From a bacterium (GTDB lineage Bacteria > Patescibacteriota > WWE3 > 2-01-FULL-39-13 > JAACPI01): a stretch of 52,885 nt of DNA. Location of the stretch: NCBI GenBank assembly GCA_009995545.1, contig JAACPI010000008.1, positions 1 through 52,885 on the forward strand, given 5' to 3'. A model generated the notes under the pieces. That model was given only the letters and a program-made list of their open reading frames with translations, did not search any database and was not told the DNA's origin. The position numbers were made by a program, and so were the translations under genes. The stretch's first letter is position 1; each line of letters opens with the position of its first letter. Below, in pieces: positions 9,390 to 19,385 of the stretch.

Positions 9390-9625
9390 AAGCAACCGTT
9401 ACTCAAAAGGGACAAATAACTATTCCCAAAGAATTTAGAGATGCACTAGGAATTGAAAAGTATGGAAAGGTTTCTATATCTTGCATCGATAAAGCATTAA
9501 GGATATCTCCCACCACTGACTTTTTAGAACTTGGGGGTACTCTTAATAAATATGCTAAAAAGAATAAAGGGGTAGACCCCTTAAAAGCTAGAAAATACAT
9601 GGAATCTCATTACAAAAGAGTATAG
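9374..9625 (+). CDS. AbrB/SpoVT-type antitoxin (VapB-like)
   Basis: ATVTQKGQITIPKEFRDALGI; followed by PIN gene. Confidence 0.88.
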   Translation: MNKVIQATVTQKGQITIPKEFRDALGIEKYGKVSISCIDKALRISPTTDFLELGGTLNKYAKKNKGVDPLKARKYMESHYKRV

Positions 9626-9628
9626 ATT

Positions 9629-10069
9629 ATGAACTACTTGATCGATACAAATATTTTTTTAAGATATCTAGAGGCTAGTGACGAGAAATCGTATGAGGAA
9701 TGTTTAGTGTTATTAAGGGCTTTAAAAGAGGGCAAAATAAATGGGGTAACATCCCACTTAATTTTATCTGAAATTTACTGGACTCTAAAAACATACTATA
9801 AATTCCCTAAATCTAAGCGTATTGAAGTACTTGAAAATATTTATAATCTTTCTGGATTAAATTTTGTTGATGGTTATAACTTAGTTGTAGCTTTAAAGTC
9901 ACACAAAGAATCTAAGGCAAAGTTTATAGACTGTATGTTAGCTTCTATTCCAAAAGTTTTATCTAAAGAATGGGTGATTGTTAGTTACGATAAAGACTTT
10001 AAAAAACTCCCTATTATTAGCAAAGAACCTGGGGAGGTTATTAAGCTTTTAGTAAAAAGTAGCCCCTAG
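9629..10069 (+). CDS. PIN-domain toxin (VapC-like)
   Basis: NYLIDTNIFLRYLEASDEKSYEECLVLL... FIDCMLASI... IVSYDKDFKKLP. Confidence 0.88.
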   Translation: MNYLIDTNIFLRYLEASDEKSYEECLVLLRALKEGKINGVTSHLILSEIYWTLKTYYKFPKSKRIEVLENIYNLSGLNFVDGYNLVVALKSHKESKAKFIDCMLASIPKVLSKEWVIVSYDKDFKKLPIISKEPGEVIKLLVKSSP

Positions 10070-10081
10070 TAGGGCTTTTAC
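10060..10081 (+). terminator. Probable intrinsic terminator after second VapBC
   Basis: AGCCCCTAGTAGGGCTTTT stem-loop with T tract. Confidence 0.5.
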
Positions 10082-10149
10082 ACACAATTCTACTTTTTTA
10101 ATTTTACTGGCTTGTTTTACTTAAGGTAAATCTTCAATAGAATTATCCC

Positions 10150-11331
10150 ATGCATTTATTAAACTTTTACCAAAGGCATGGTTTATATAAACTCTCTTCA
10201 CACCCAGATTTAAACCATTTTGAGTTTTCTGTGTGGCTTCACACAATTGCCCGGTCTTTGGTTTCGGTTTTTATACCTATTTTTATGCTTAAAATAGGGT
10301 ATTCAATTCAAAACGTTCTTTTGTACTACCTTTTATATAACATACTCGATGTACCCTTAAATTTTATAGCCCATTTTTTAGTTAAAAAGTTTGGGGCTAA
10401 AAAGATAATGATACTTGGAACGGTATTTACAATAGGCTACTTTTTTATACTAAATGGCCTGGGGCCAAACAATTTTGGTACTTTAATTCTGTTAGCAATC
10501 TTTGCTGCTATTTACGACACTAGTTATTGGGTTTCACATATCTATATTTTTTATGAGGCCAACTTAAAAGAGCACCTGGACTCCGGTAGATCAGTAGGTT
10601 CTCTACAGGTAATAAGAAGACTTGGGGAGTTACTCGGCCCGGGTGTCGGTGCTTTAATTCTTATATTCTTTGACGAAAGCTTGTTAATTTACGCAAGCAT
10701 TTTTATATTTTTACTTTCGATTATTCCGCTTTTTAAACTTAAGCACGTGAATGATATCCCAAAAAAATCAAAGCAGTCTTTTTTAAAGTTTTTTTCGACA
10801 CCTGGGTTTAAAAAGAGCTATTTTTCTAAAGGGTTTTGGGGCATGCAATCTAGTATAGAGTCTATAATTTGGCCCCTGTTTATATATACACTGTATGGAA
10901 CCGTTGGTTCCGTTGCCCTTATACCCATAATTGCCTCTTTAAGTACATTGTTTTTTGCCAAGTTAATTGGAAATTTTTCGGGTAAGTATGCCGAAAAAAT
11001 GATTTTAGTAGGTTGTGCTTTTGTTTTTGTTGTTTGGTCGTTAAGGCTAAATATTGCAAACCCAATTTTTTATTACATGTCCACCTTGTTAGTAGGTATT
11101 TTCTCCTTATTTGTAGATATACCCTTGGATAATTACATGATAGGTATAAGCAAGAACAGTGATACGCTAACTTCTTCCACATACAGAAATGCTTTTGCTA
11201 TGGTTGGTAATATACCCTTGTTCTTGGTTTTGTACTTTAGCACCTACGTTTTTGAAACGGGTTACTACATAGCTATTTTTAGCGTTTTAGTGGTATTTAT
11301 GCTGGGTAAATTGCTTAAATATAAGTTTTAA
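10150..11331 (+). CDS. MFS-type transporter
   Basis: Polytopic, about 10-12 hydrophobic segments; same overall pattern as 44351-45574. Confidence 0.7.
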   Translation: MHLLNFYQRHGLYKLSSHPDLNHFEFSVWLHTIARSLVSVFIPIFMLKIGYSIQNVLLYYLLYNILDVPLNFIAHFLVKKFGAKKIMILGTVFTIGYFFILNGLGPNNFGTLILLAIFAAIYDTSYWVSHIYIFYEANLKEHLDSGRSVGSLQVIRRLGELLGPGVGALILIFFDESLLIYASIFIFLLSIIPLFKLKHVNDIPKKSKQSFLKFFSTPGFKKSYFSKGFWGMQSSIESIIWPLFIYTLYGTVGSVALIPIIASLSTLFFAKLIGNFSGKYAEKMILVGCAFVFVVWSLRLNIANPIFYYMSTLLVGIFSLFVDIPLDNYMIGISKNSDTLTSSTYRNAFAMVGNIPLFLVLYFSTYVFETGYYIAIFSVLVVFMLGKLLKYKF

Positions 11332-11450
11332 ATTGTATTTAGCACCCTAGCTTCAGACCTTTCTCCAATATCGTATTTTACCGAGGAAGTTAAAAGTTTA
11401 TCGTGTTAGTGTATTTTAGGTATAGTCCAACCTTCTGAAGCTTAGATTAT

Positions 11451-11999
11451 TTATTGTATTAGAACTTTTTGTGTTTTATCTACTTCAATTGGTCTTTTCG
11501 TACTAACTATTAAGTGGGGCACTCCACAGGCATACATCGCATTCGTTTTTGTAAAACTGCTCGAGTTGGTCCAATCTTTAAAAAAAGAGGGGTAAGTGCC
11601 TTTGTACTTTAGAATTTGTTTTTCCAGTGCCTCAAGGTTAGAACCTTTCTCTTTGAACAATACTTTTAGTATATTGTGAATTATTTTGTAGATGACTTTG
11701 CAGTATCTTTGGTGGGACCAAAAATTATTTCTTAAAAATACGTCCAAGGGTGACTCTGCAATTCTCCACCTATGAATATTTTCTAGGTTCTTTAAATCAA
11801 CCGTGTGGCAGTATAGGTATCTGCTATTGTACGCGTGTTTTTCTGGCCAATTAGACTTGGAAATAACTTCTGTGGGGATTTTATCAATCATGAAAGAAAT
11901 CTCGTCTAACCTATTAAAATCTTGGCCACCGTCACTTCTCTGAAGCTTTATTGTTAGTATTTCTTTCCTTGGTTTCGAGGAGTAGTGATATATCCGCAT
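11451..11999 (-). CDS. Hypothetical protein
   Basis: 182-aa ORF with no recognised motif. Confidence 0.5.
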   Translation of the reverse strand: MRIYHYSSKPRKEILTIKLQRSDGGQDFNRLDEISFMIDKIPTEVISKSNWPEKHAYNSRYLYCHTVDLKNLENIHRWRIAESPLDVFLRNNFWSHQRYCKVIYKIIHNILKVLFKEKGSNLEALEKQILKYKGTYPSFFKDWTNSSSFTKTNAMYACGVPHLIVSTKRPIEVDKTQKVLIQ

Positions 12000-12568
12000 C
12001 AGAATAATTATATCATTACGAACAGTTCATTCGCCTTGTTGTTTTGCCAATTTATTTTTTACCCCCAATTTTTATTTGTCTTTACCTTTTTTTATTTTAG
12101 TTTATTAGAAAGTTACTATTCATAGTCAGTTGTATTATTGTCCCGTGTCAAGTTGTATAAGGAATATTATTAGACCGGTAGACAGTTTATTTTTTCTTTC
12201 CTTATTTATAAGGAATAAAGAGTACAAATTTTTTTTAAGTTTTGCTGTTGTGGAGGCCAATACTCTGTTTTAATTGTGTTAGCTGCTGACACAATTTATG
12301 CTTAACTTTATAGGTATATTTTTAAGTACCCTTCTCCTTATCCCCCCTATATTTATAGTGAGGAATTTTATTCTTTTCTTATTTATAAGAATAAAGAAAC
12401 TAATATTAAAAATTATATTGCCTTTGTAGTAATCTTAATTAATTTTTGACGGCCATAGGTAGGTGTGGTGTTCTCATTTGTTGCTTTATCCTTGAATTTG
12501 TACTTAGTGGGGTACTTGTAGATTAAAAAAAGTTCTCTTCGAAAGTTTTTAAATAGTACTGAAGGGTT

Positions 12569-15500
12569 CTACAAAAGTGTATTCTGTTTATATTGTAATT
12601 TAGGAATTCCGTTGGGCCAGCAGTGTCTTTGGTAATCGCAATTGCCGCAAATTAAGTAGTCTGTAGTTCTTTCAAATTTTAATTCCCTAATGTCTTTCAT
12701 TGTTTGTATAATTACTTCCTTTAACTCTTTTACCTCTTCTTCGGTTATTATAAAAACTTCTTTTTTATACTTTCCCGTGTCGTTAGGTTCTACAAAATCT
12801 AGTTCAAATTGTTCTGCTTTGTATTTAAAAGTTTTGTCTAAATCACAAAGTAGTTTGTAAAAAACTAGTTGTCTTTTGTACCCCCCGTCGCTGTATTTAG
12901 TTTTCCCTTCTATTTCATTTTTACTTTTTGGTTTACCTGTTTTGTAATCTATTACTTTTACATAGGTTTGTCCGTCTTCTTTTTTTAATTGTTCTATTCG
13001 GTCCACTTTTCCAACAATAGGGGTGTCTCCGACATAAATTTTTGCAAATCCGTATCCGAATAATCTTTCTAAGTATTCTGGGTTTTTAAACTCCTTTGAA
13101 TAGTGCTTATGGTAATTCGCTAAAACACTTTTACCTTTTTTAATTAATGCTTCTCGTTCTGATTCTGTTAAAACCTCTTTTTCTAAGGCCTTTAGGTAAC
13201 TGCTGACTAACATTTGACTATCTGGCAGTGTGTCTTCCTCTAAATACTCATTGTAAAATTCCTCAAGCGCCTTGTGTACTGCTGTTCCAAAGCTTAAATA
13301 AATAGTTTTAGCACGTGGGGTTCTAAGTAAGTTATTTAATTTAAATTTATACCCACATTCTAAGTACGTGTTTAATGCCGTTACCGATAAATTTATGTCT
13401 TTAACAATTTCATCTAAATATTCTTTTTCATCGTTTTGCATTTGGTGATCTTTTACAAACGATAACTGAGTTTTTAGAGATGTGTTTACAAATTCTTTAG
13501 TTTCAATTTTTGCAGTATCTATCCCAGTAACAAATTCTTTAGGTAGCTCCAATAAAAACATACTTGCTTCCATTTGCCTTACACCCCAAGGGGTTTGGTA
13601 TTCATTTGATCTTGAAATATAAACACTTTGCTTGGCTCTCGTTAAGGCTACATAAAATAATCTACGTTCGTCCTCGTTAGGGTCAGAATCTGTTTCTTCG
13701 CCTACCTTAGTTTTGGAATTACTCGCAATTAAATCTGGTAGTTTTATAAGTTCCCGTGTGGGGTTATTACCCCACTTTTTATCATTAAAGGCGTAAATAA
13801 ATACGTGCTTAAATTCTAATCCCTTACTTTTATGCGCAGTAGAAAGGGTGACGGTGTTTTTTGCTATATCTAAATCTTTTTCGTATATACCAATATTGTT
13901 TTGCTCCATTAAAGTTAACCCCTCTAGTAAATCTTTTATTTGGGCTTTGTTGTTAGCTATAACTAACCTTTGAACTTCGTTATATAAAGTATTTATTTTA
14001 TTTATTTCTTCTACGCTATCTTTTTGCGATAACATATACTGCAGGTAACCGCTTTCTTCTAATACTTTTTCAAAGGTTCTGGTAATGGGGTTTTCGGCGT
14101 CAAAATTTTGCCACTCTACAATTGTTTGTTTTATAAAAGTTGAATATTTAGTTGGGTTTGTTAGCCCACTCTTTTTTTCAAAATCATCTTCTAAAATTAC
14201 TTGTTCTATAGATTTTCTCTTTGTAGAAGCATATTTTGCTAGTTTTAAATTTTCTAAATAATCAAAACCCAAATAGTTGTAACTTAAAATAGTAAATAGG
14301 TCTAAATTTTCTGTATTACTTTTTGAATATTCAATAACTTTTAGTAAATCCAAAAACTTTGCTATGTGTGGGCTTTTTAAAATGTTTTGTCCGCCCTCTA
14401 AATTGTAAAAAATACCAAGTTTACTGAATATTTCTGCTAACTCGTTACTATCAGAATTGTGCCTAAAAAGTACGGCTATTTCACTTGGGTCTTCGCCGTT
14501 ATCAATAAGTTTTTTTACTTGTGTTGCAATGTAATAATTTTCTATAAGGCCATTGCTAAAGGTGGAAGTTTGGATTTTGCTTGCCTGCACAGGCAGGGAT
14601 GTTGAAGTTTGAGTTTGAGATACTAATGCCTTATCAATACCTTTAACAAATTTTTCAATAGATTGTTGGTTATTACTTATAACATTTCTACTGGCATCTA
14701 AAATTAACTGAGTTGAACGATAATTGTTTTTTAAAGTTATTAACGTAGAGCCTACAAAGTCTTTTTGAAAATCTAGCATGTTAGCAACACTCGCACCCTG
14801 AAATCTGTAAATGGATTGATCGTCGTCTCCTACTACAAACACGTCGGCATCTTGGCCCCAGAAACTAGTTAAGTTTTTAATTATTGAATACTGTGCATTA
14901 TTTGTATCTTGAAACTCATCTACTAAAATATATTGAAACTTTTCTTGATATTTTTGAGCGAGTTCTTCTTCATTTTCTAACTTTTCGTTCACGTAGTTAA
15001 TCATATCTTCAAAGTCGTACAGCCCCAGTTCTTTTATTTTTACCTCGTAATGTTCATATAAAATTGATAGTTCTATTTGTTTTTTAAAATCTTTTATCTG
15101 CTTTTTTTCCTCATATGTTGTTTTTTCTTTATTTTCTAAATCGGTTGTTAACTGCTCGTTATTAACTATTAATTTTTCAAACTTGTTTAATGTAACGCCT
15201 TCTCTTTTTAAATCTTTTATTGCGCTAATAATTGAATTTACGTAAAAGTATTTGCTATTAGTTGGTTTTAAAAGTTCAATTTGTTTTTGTTCGTCTAAAA
15301 TTTGCTCAAAAATTTGTAATCGTTCTAAATCTCCAATAACTCTGGCATTTTCGTTAAAGTAAAAAAAGTCGGGATTATCGTTAATTACTGAACTTGCAAA
15401 TGAATGGAAGGTAGTAATGTTTACATAGTAGGCTTGCTTACCAATAATACTGGCTAGCCTTTCCCTCATTGCTTTTGCACCTGTTTCGGTAAAAGTAATA

Positions 15501-15691
15501 GCTAAAATACTTCCTGGGTCGGCATCGGTTTTTTGTAAAATGTTGGCAATACGCAGGGTTAAAATTTGAGTTTTTCCAGTTCCCGGACCTGCAACCACCA
15601 TTACTGGGCCGTTAAGGGTATCTACTGCCGCCTTTTGTGCTTGGTTTAATTGTTTGTAAAGTTTGTTAAATGTTTTTGAAGTATCAACCAT
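12569..15691 (-). CDS. UvrD/Rep (PcrA)-like SF1 helicase fused to C-terminal PD-(D/E)XK nuclease with Cys cluster
   Basis: LNQAQKAAVDTLNGPVMVVAGPGTGKTQILTLRI (Walker A), VDEFQDTNNAQ, VVGDDDQSIYRFQGA; C-term VDRIEQL...KVIDYKTGK and CGNCDYQRHC. Confidence 0.93.
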   Translation of the reverse strand: MVDTSKTFNKLYKQLNQAQKAAVDTLNGPVMVVAGPGTGKTQILTLRIANILQKTDADPGSILAITFTETGAKAMRERLASIIGKQAYYVNITTFHSFASSVINDNPDFFYFNENARVIGDLERLQIFEQILDEQKQIELLKPTNSKYFYVNSIISAIKDLKREGVTLNKFEKLIVNNEQLTTDLENKEKTTYEEKKQIKDFKKQIELSILYEHYEVKIKELGLYDFEDMINYVNEKLENEEELAQKYQEKFQYILVDEFQDTNNAQYSIIKNLTSFWGQDADVFVVGDDDQSIYRFQGASVANMLDFQKDFVGSTLITLKNNYRSTQLILDASRNVISNNQQSIEKFVKGIDKALVSQTQTSTSLPVQASKIQTSTFSNGLIENYYIATQVKKLIDNGEDPSEIAVLFRHNSDSNELAEIFSKLGIFYNLEGGQNILKSPHIAKFLDLLKVIEYSKSNTENLDLFTILSYNYLGFDYLENLKLAKYASTKRKSIEQVILEDDFEKKSGLTNPTKYSTFIKQTIVEWQNFDAENPITRTFEKVLEESGYLQYMLSQKDSVEEINKINTLYNEVQRLVIANNKAQIKDLLEGLTLMEQNNIGIYEKDLDIAKNTVTLSTAHKSKGLEFKHVFIYAFNDKKWGNNPTRELIKLPDLIASNSKTKVGEETDSDPNEDERRLFYVALTRAKQSVYISRSNEYQTPWGVRQMEASMFLLELPKEFVTGIDTAKIETKEFVNTSLKTQLSFVKDHQMQNDEKEYLDEIVKDINLSVTALNTYLECGYKFKLNNLLRTPRAKTIYLSFGTAVHKALEEFYNEYLEEDTLPDSQMLVSSYLKALEKEVLTESEREALIKKGKSVLANYHKHYSKEFKNPEYLERLFGYGFAKIYVGDTPIVGKVDRIEQLKKEDGQTYVKVIDYKTGKPKSKNEIEGKTKYSDGGYKRQLVFYKLLCDLDKTFKYKAEQFELDFVEPNDTGKYKKEVFIITEEEVKELKEVIIQTMKDIRELKFERTTDYLICGNCDYQRHCWPNGIPKLQYKQNTLL

Positions 15692-15756
15692 TGTTTATAT
15701 AGTATAACGTTTTTTGGGTTTTTGTTTGAGTGGGTAAGGGATTTTAAGGGTCGAGC

Positions 15757-15806
15757 GCTGGGCACAGATATGGTGGCTTTTTGCCAACTCACATACTGTG
15801 CCCAGC
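15757..15806. terminator. Long stem-loop after the minus-strand island gene (11-bp perfect stem GCTGGGCACAG/CTGTGCCCAGC)
   Basis: Arms at 15757-15767 and 15796-15806; no clear U tract. Confidence 0.5.
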
Positions 15807-15819
15807 TCTCATTCAGTGC

Positions 15820-17658
15820 TTACTGCGTTTCTTCAACTTCCGTCTCTGTCTCCGGTTCAGGTTCGGGTTCGAGTTCGGGAGTGGGTTGTACTTGTCCACC
15901 AAACTCAAACATCGGCTCGCCGATGATATAAATTTTGATGGAGTAGAGCCAATTCTCTTGAGACCCCTTGTTAACGGTCACAGAAACCTCTTGACCAACT
16001 TGGACGTAGGAACCTGCATCATCCGAGGTGGGTGTAAGGATATACCATGCACCGCCTGACGTATCGTCAACACGGATCTGGAATCGATCTTCCCATACAG
16101 ATTTGTGTGTGACAGTACCCTCGATCTGCAATGTGTTGGTCTGACCAGACAGTGTTGGGTCGTCCGAACGATCGTTGCTGATTGCCTGCTGCAGCTGCCG
16201 GTAGGCATCCTCTAGGTTGGAGGCAACGATAACCGCACTTTCGTTGTTTGCATCTTTGACGCGGACAAAGGATACTCCCGAGTAAGCCCCTGAGGACTCC
16301 CCATTGTTGCCACCACGCCCATTCAGGATGCCGTAGTATACGGGCTCCCCGAAGATGTTTTGGATTTCGACCTGTTCCGGCTCAAAACCTTCCGTGGATA
16401 GGCGCTTGCTGGCGGTGTCCATCAGATCGTCAATCGCGGAGATGTTCTTCAGGCCCGATTCACTGACGTCATACCGTAGCGATTCACCCGTTTTGGGGTT
16501 GACATATACGATCTCTGTGACCGTACTATCGTTTCCCTTGCTTGTGAAGGTTACTTGCCACCACAGTTCATCATCTCCTGCGAAGACGTCATTTACTTTG
16601 TCAACGTCGCGACGGCCGGCCGAATTCCACAGGCTGCAGATTGCTTCTGCGGCGTGAAATTCTCCCCACCAATTCGCATAGTCGCGGATGATATCACGGG
16701 TCCAGATGATGTCGATCCACTCTGGTACCTCTTCAAGTTCGTAGTAGGTTATGTCACCAGTTTGCGGGTCTATAACGGCTGTTCCGACAACTTCGTTTCC
16801 TGTGTAGCCAACCACGTGCTTTAGTCCTGTGGCGGTGTAGAAAGGCTGCCAGTTGTCATCGACTTCCAGCGTGCCCAGGTCCTCCCAAATCATCCCACTG
16901 TTTACTACCCAGTTGAGATAAAAGTACCTGTCTAGCTCGAACTCGTAGAACATACGCGGGCTGTCCACATATTTCATGGCATAGCCTCCACGGAACTCAG
17001 CCTCAGCATCTTTGTTTAGAGCGTCTACGACCAAGTATCCCGGTACGACACCACCTCGGTTCAGGAATCCCCTCCATTGACCATCTCGGATCTTCAGGTC
17101 GACGATGTAATAGGGATGTTTGTTAACCAGTTGAAGGTGTGCTGTCCCAATCTCCAAGTAGCTTCCCATGTCGCTAGGCATCTTGTCTTTTGCCTTTGCC
17201 ACAGCGTTTTCTGGGGTAACTCTTAGAAGACTGTCCAGATCTGTGTCATGGAACTCTTGTGAGGCACCCACAACTTTCCAAATGTCGGCTTTGCCGCGAA
17301 TTTGGGAGTCTACACACATGACCGGAGGTACGATGGCCAAGTTGCCCACCAGAAGTACTGCACCAAAAGCAAGGGTAATTCCCCAAGCCTTGGCATTAGC
17401 ACCAGAATCCGACCCGTAGGCGGTGACTGCTGATGCAACAACTAGTGCTGTTGCTCCTAGTAGTACATAACCTCCCGTTGTGTCTGCCCAGTGAGTGAAG
17501 TAAGGCTGTCCTATGAATATTATCAACAGACTTACCACGAATGTTATCAGCCCAGAGAATATTGCAGCCGGGGCCGCAAAATTTTCACGCGCGGATAGGT
17601 TACAAACCGCACCGAATATGGCTGAAACTGCTCCTGCTACTACCGCATAGATAAACAT
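15820..17658 (-). CDS. Multi-TM N-terminus plus large soluble region with PepSY-like motifs and OB-fold-like C-terminus; function unknown
   Basis: 4 or so N-terminal hydrophobic segments, AVIDPQTGDITYYELEEVPEWID, VYVNPKTGESLRYD, and LQIEGTVTHKSVWEDRFQIRVDD...VSVTVNKG; G+C-rich codon usage. Confidence 0.75.
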   Translation of the reverse strand: MFIYAVVAGAVSAIFGAVCNLSARENFAAPAAIFSGLITFVVSLLIIFIGQPYFTHWADTTGGYVLLGATALVVASAVTAYGSDSGANAKAWGITLAFGAVLLVGNLAIVPPVMCVDSQIRGKADIWKVVGASQEFHDTDLDSLLRVTPENAVAKAKDKMPSDMGSYLEIGTAHLQLVNKHPYYIVDLKIRDGQWRGFLNRGGVVPGYLVVDALNKDAEAEFRGGYAMKYVDSPRMFYEFELDRYFYLNWVVNSGMIWEDLGTLEVDDNWQPFYTATGLKHVVGYTGNEVVGTAVIDPQTGDITYYELEEVPEWIDIIWTRDIIRDYANWWGEFHAAEAICSLWNSAGRRDVDKVNDVFAGDDELWWQVTFTSKGNDSTVTEIVYVNPKTGESLRYDVSESGLKNISAIDDLMDTASKRLSTEGFEPEQVEIQNIFGEPVYYGILNGRGGNNGESSGAYSGVSFVRVKDANNESAVIVASNLEDAYRQLQQAISNDRSDDPTLSGQTNTLQIEGTVTHKSVWEDRFQIRVDDTSGGAWYILTPTSDDAGSYVQVGQEVSVTVNKGSQENWLYSIKIYIIGEPMFEFGGQVQPTPELEPEPEPETETEVEETQ

Positions 17659-17666
17659 TTTTCCTC

Positions 17667-18428
17667 CTAGTAACTGAGTGAAAGGTTGGGATTGGGTAAG
17701 ATAATAGTGTTCAACTCTTGTTGTACTACTGACACTTCCCTGAACTGAACCTCAGAAAGCATTGCCTCCCAAAGTCGACCGGAAGTGTCGAACAAAAAGA
17801 CCTTCTCGGGTCTGGATTCAACGGTGAATGGCTGTAGTAAATTGAGATTGTAGATTTTACCCTCAACCTCGAACGTTACGGCCGTCCCTTCTGGTGACGC
17901 TGCTTCAATTATAAAGGGTTTTGATCTCGCCCAGGTTGACCCTTCGATGTTGAAGGTTATCCCTAAGGAAGAGTACTTAGACCCCCCATTTTTGAGCACT
18001 GCCCAGTTTACAACACTTTCTTTCTCTCTTAACTCCCTTGCCTCCTCTTGGCTAAGCCAATCAAAAACGTCAATTGCGCGAATCTTCTTGGGTTCTGGAG
18101 TTGATGTTGGTGCTATTGTGGGGACTGCGTCTTGCAAAGCTGGGTTTGCCAGCTCTGGCCGACCTCCCACATAAAACAGGGCCCCAATCAGCATGGTAAT
18201 AATCATGAGGAAAATCCCCGCGTTTACAGCCACAAAGAATGGGACAAAGAGTTTTTTAACACCTTCAAATCCTACCGGTACGCTTACCTGAGTTTTCGGT
18301 CTGTCTGGGGTTTTTAATCCCTCAAAGCCCTTTTTTCTCAGGTCTCGTAGATCGTTTTTGCTCCTCAACCACCAGTACTTTACCAGTAGTCTTAAAGCAA
18401 TGACGATCTTTTGTCGTAAGTTCAACAT
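17667..18428 (-). CDS. Single-pass membrane protein, unknown function
   Basis: One strong TM (FFVAVNAGIFLMIITMLIGALFYV); SD GAGGAG before ATG at 18428 rather than 18461. Confidence 0.75.
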   Translation of the reverse strand: MLNLRQKIVIALRLLVKYWWLRSKNDLRDLRKKGFEGLKTPDRPKTQVSVPVGFEGVKKLFVPFFVAVNAGIFLMIITMLIGALFYVGGRPELANPALQDAVPTIAPTSTPEPKKIRAIDVFDWLSQEEARELREKESVVNWAVLKNGGSKYSSLGITFNIEGSTWARSKPFIIEAASPEGTAVTFEVEGKIYNLNLLQPFTVESRPEKVFLFDTSGRLWEAMLSEVQFREVSVVQQELNTIILPNPNLSLSY

Positions 18429-18556
18429 TAGGCTCTCCTCTCTATTCGAATAGACTTGCATTTTGCACTGAATTTTAAATGTTCAACTTTCAACCAGGTG
18501 GTTAAAAGTCCATATAGATTTTTAAAGTGATTAAAAACCTATATAAATACATATCA

Positions 18557-18585
18557 ATTATACCATTTTACCGTATAAGTAACAA
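18557..18585 (-). promoter_or_regulatory. Sigma70-type promoter for 17667-18428
   Basis: Minus strand TTGTTA - 17 bp - TATAAT. Confidence 0.65.
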
Positions 18586-18733
18586 TACTATAGGGTTAAG
18601 GTATATTTAACCTTAGGGTAATTAAACCATGCAACAAAAATAAGTATTTAATACTTCAAATACTATAGAATACGCATGAAATGGTATGTCATGTGTGTAC
18701 TATAAGACTTAATATAAATATTATTTTTTTGAT

Positions 18734-18805
18734 ATAATACTTCTAAGGGGGTTTGTAGACTTGTGATTTTGCGGTCAGCTAAGTTTTCTACAAACCCCCT
18801 CGTTT
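18734..18805 (+). ncRNA. Candidate short RNA: extended -10 (TGATATAAT) followed by GGGGGTTTGTAGA...TCTACAAACCCCC and T5
   Basis: TATAAT at 18734-18739 preceded by TGA; 13-bp stem and T tract within 70 nt downstream. Confidence 0.45.
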
Positions 18806-18814
18806 TTGCCGGTG

Positions 18815-19186
18815 CTACTGATCAACTTCGACCAGTATTTTTGGGACGCATACATGAATTTCACCCTCGCTTTCACAGTAAAAGGTGACATCATTAAATG
18901 GCCCAATTCCAACCGCAGATACCAGTTTTTCTCCTTTTTCAAAAAAGAGTTCCTCGCTAGTACCTTCTTTACTACACTCGTAGTACTTGTTTTCTACTTG
19001 GCAGTAGAAGTGTAGTACGGTAGAGTATCTTCCTGTAGCTGCAACTGCAACCACGTTTCCTGTAGGCGGGTTTGTGTCCACTAAACTTGTAGATACAGCT
19101 CCTCCAAACAGGAACAGGAGTTTTAGAAACATATACAGTGTAAAGATACCCAGGAATGTACTGATCCCGCTATTCTTGTGAGACAT
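18815..19186 (-). CDS. Small membrane-anchored/exported protein with paired cysteines
   Basis: N-terminal hydrophobic segment then FYCQVENKYYECSKEG...FYCESEGEIHVCVP. Confidence 0.65.
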   Translation of the reverse strand: MSHKNSGISTFLGIFTLYMFLKLLFLFGGAVSTSLVDTNPPTGNVVAVAATGRYSTVLHFYCQVENKYYECSKEGTSEELFFEKGEKLVSAVGIGPFNDVTFYCESEGEIHVCVPKILVEVDQ

Positions 19187-19197
19187 TGTTTTTTCCT

Positions 19198-19374
19198 TTA
19201 CTTAGAACGGGGGCCGTTGGAGTGAAGAACTCCCCAGCACTTGGAACACGAATACGTTACAAAGTATGTGAAACCTCCTCCGTACATGGTTTTCACCACC
19301 GAGGTGAGTTCCTCTTTGCAATGAGGGCACTTGGGATGTGGTCCCTGGCCCTTCGGTCGTAGTAGGTTTGTCAT
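19198..19374 (-). CDS. Small zinc-ribbon-like protein
   Basis: CPHCKEEL...YSCSKCWG two CxxC knuckles; SD GGGGAG before ATG at 19374. Confidence 0.6.
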   Translation of the reverse strand: MTNLLRPKGQGPHPKCPHCKEELTSVVKTMYGGGFTYFVTYSCSKCWGVLHSNGPRSK

Positions 19375-19385
19375 CTTTCTCCCCT

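Noticed and set aside
15722-16059. Plus-strand ORFs opposite the island gene (15722-15931, 15781-16059), and similar ones at 16355-16824
   Set aside because: Antisense shadows of the G+C-richer minus-strand gene, which has better protein features.
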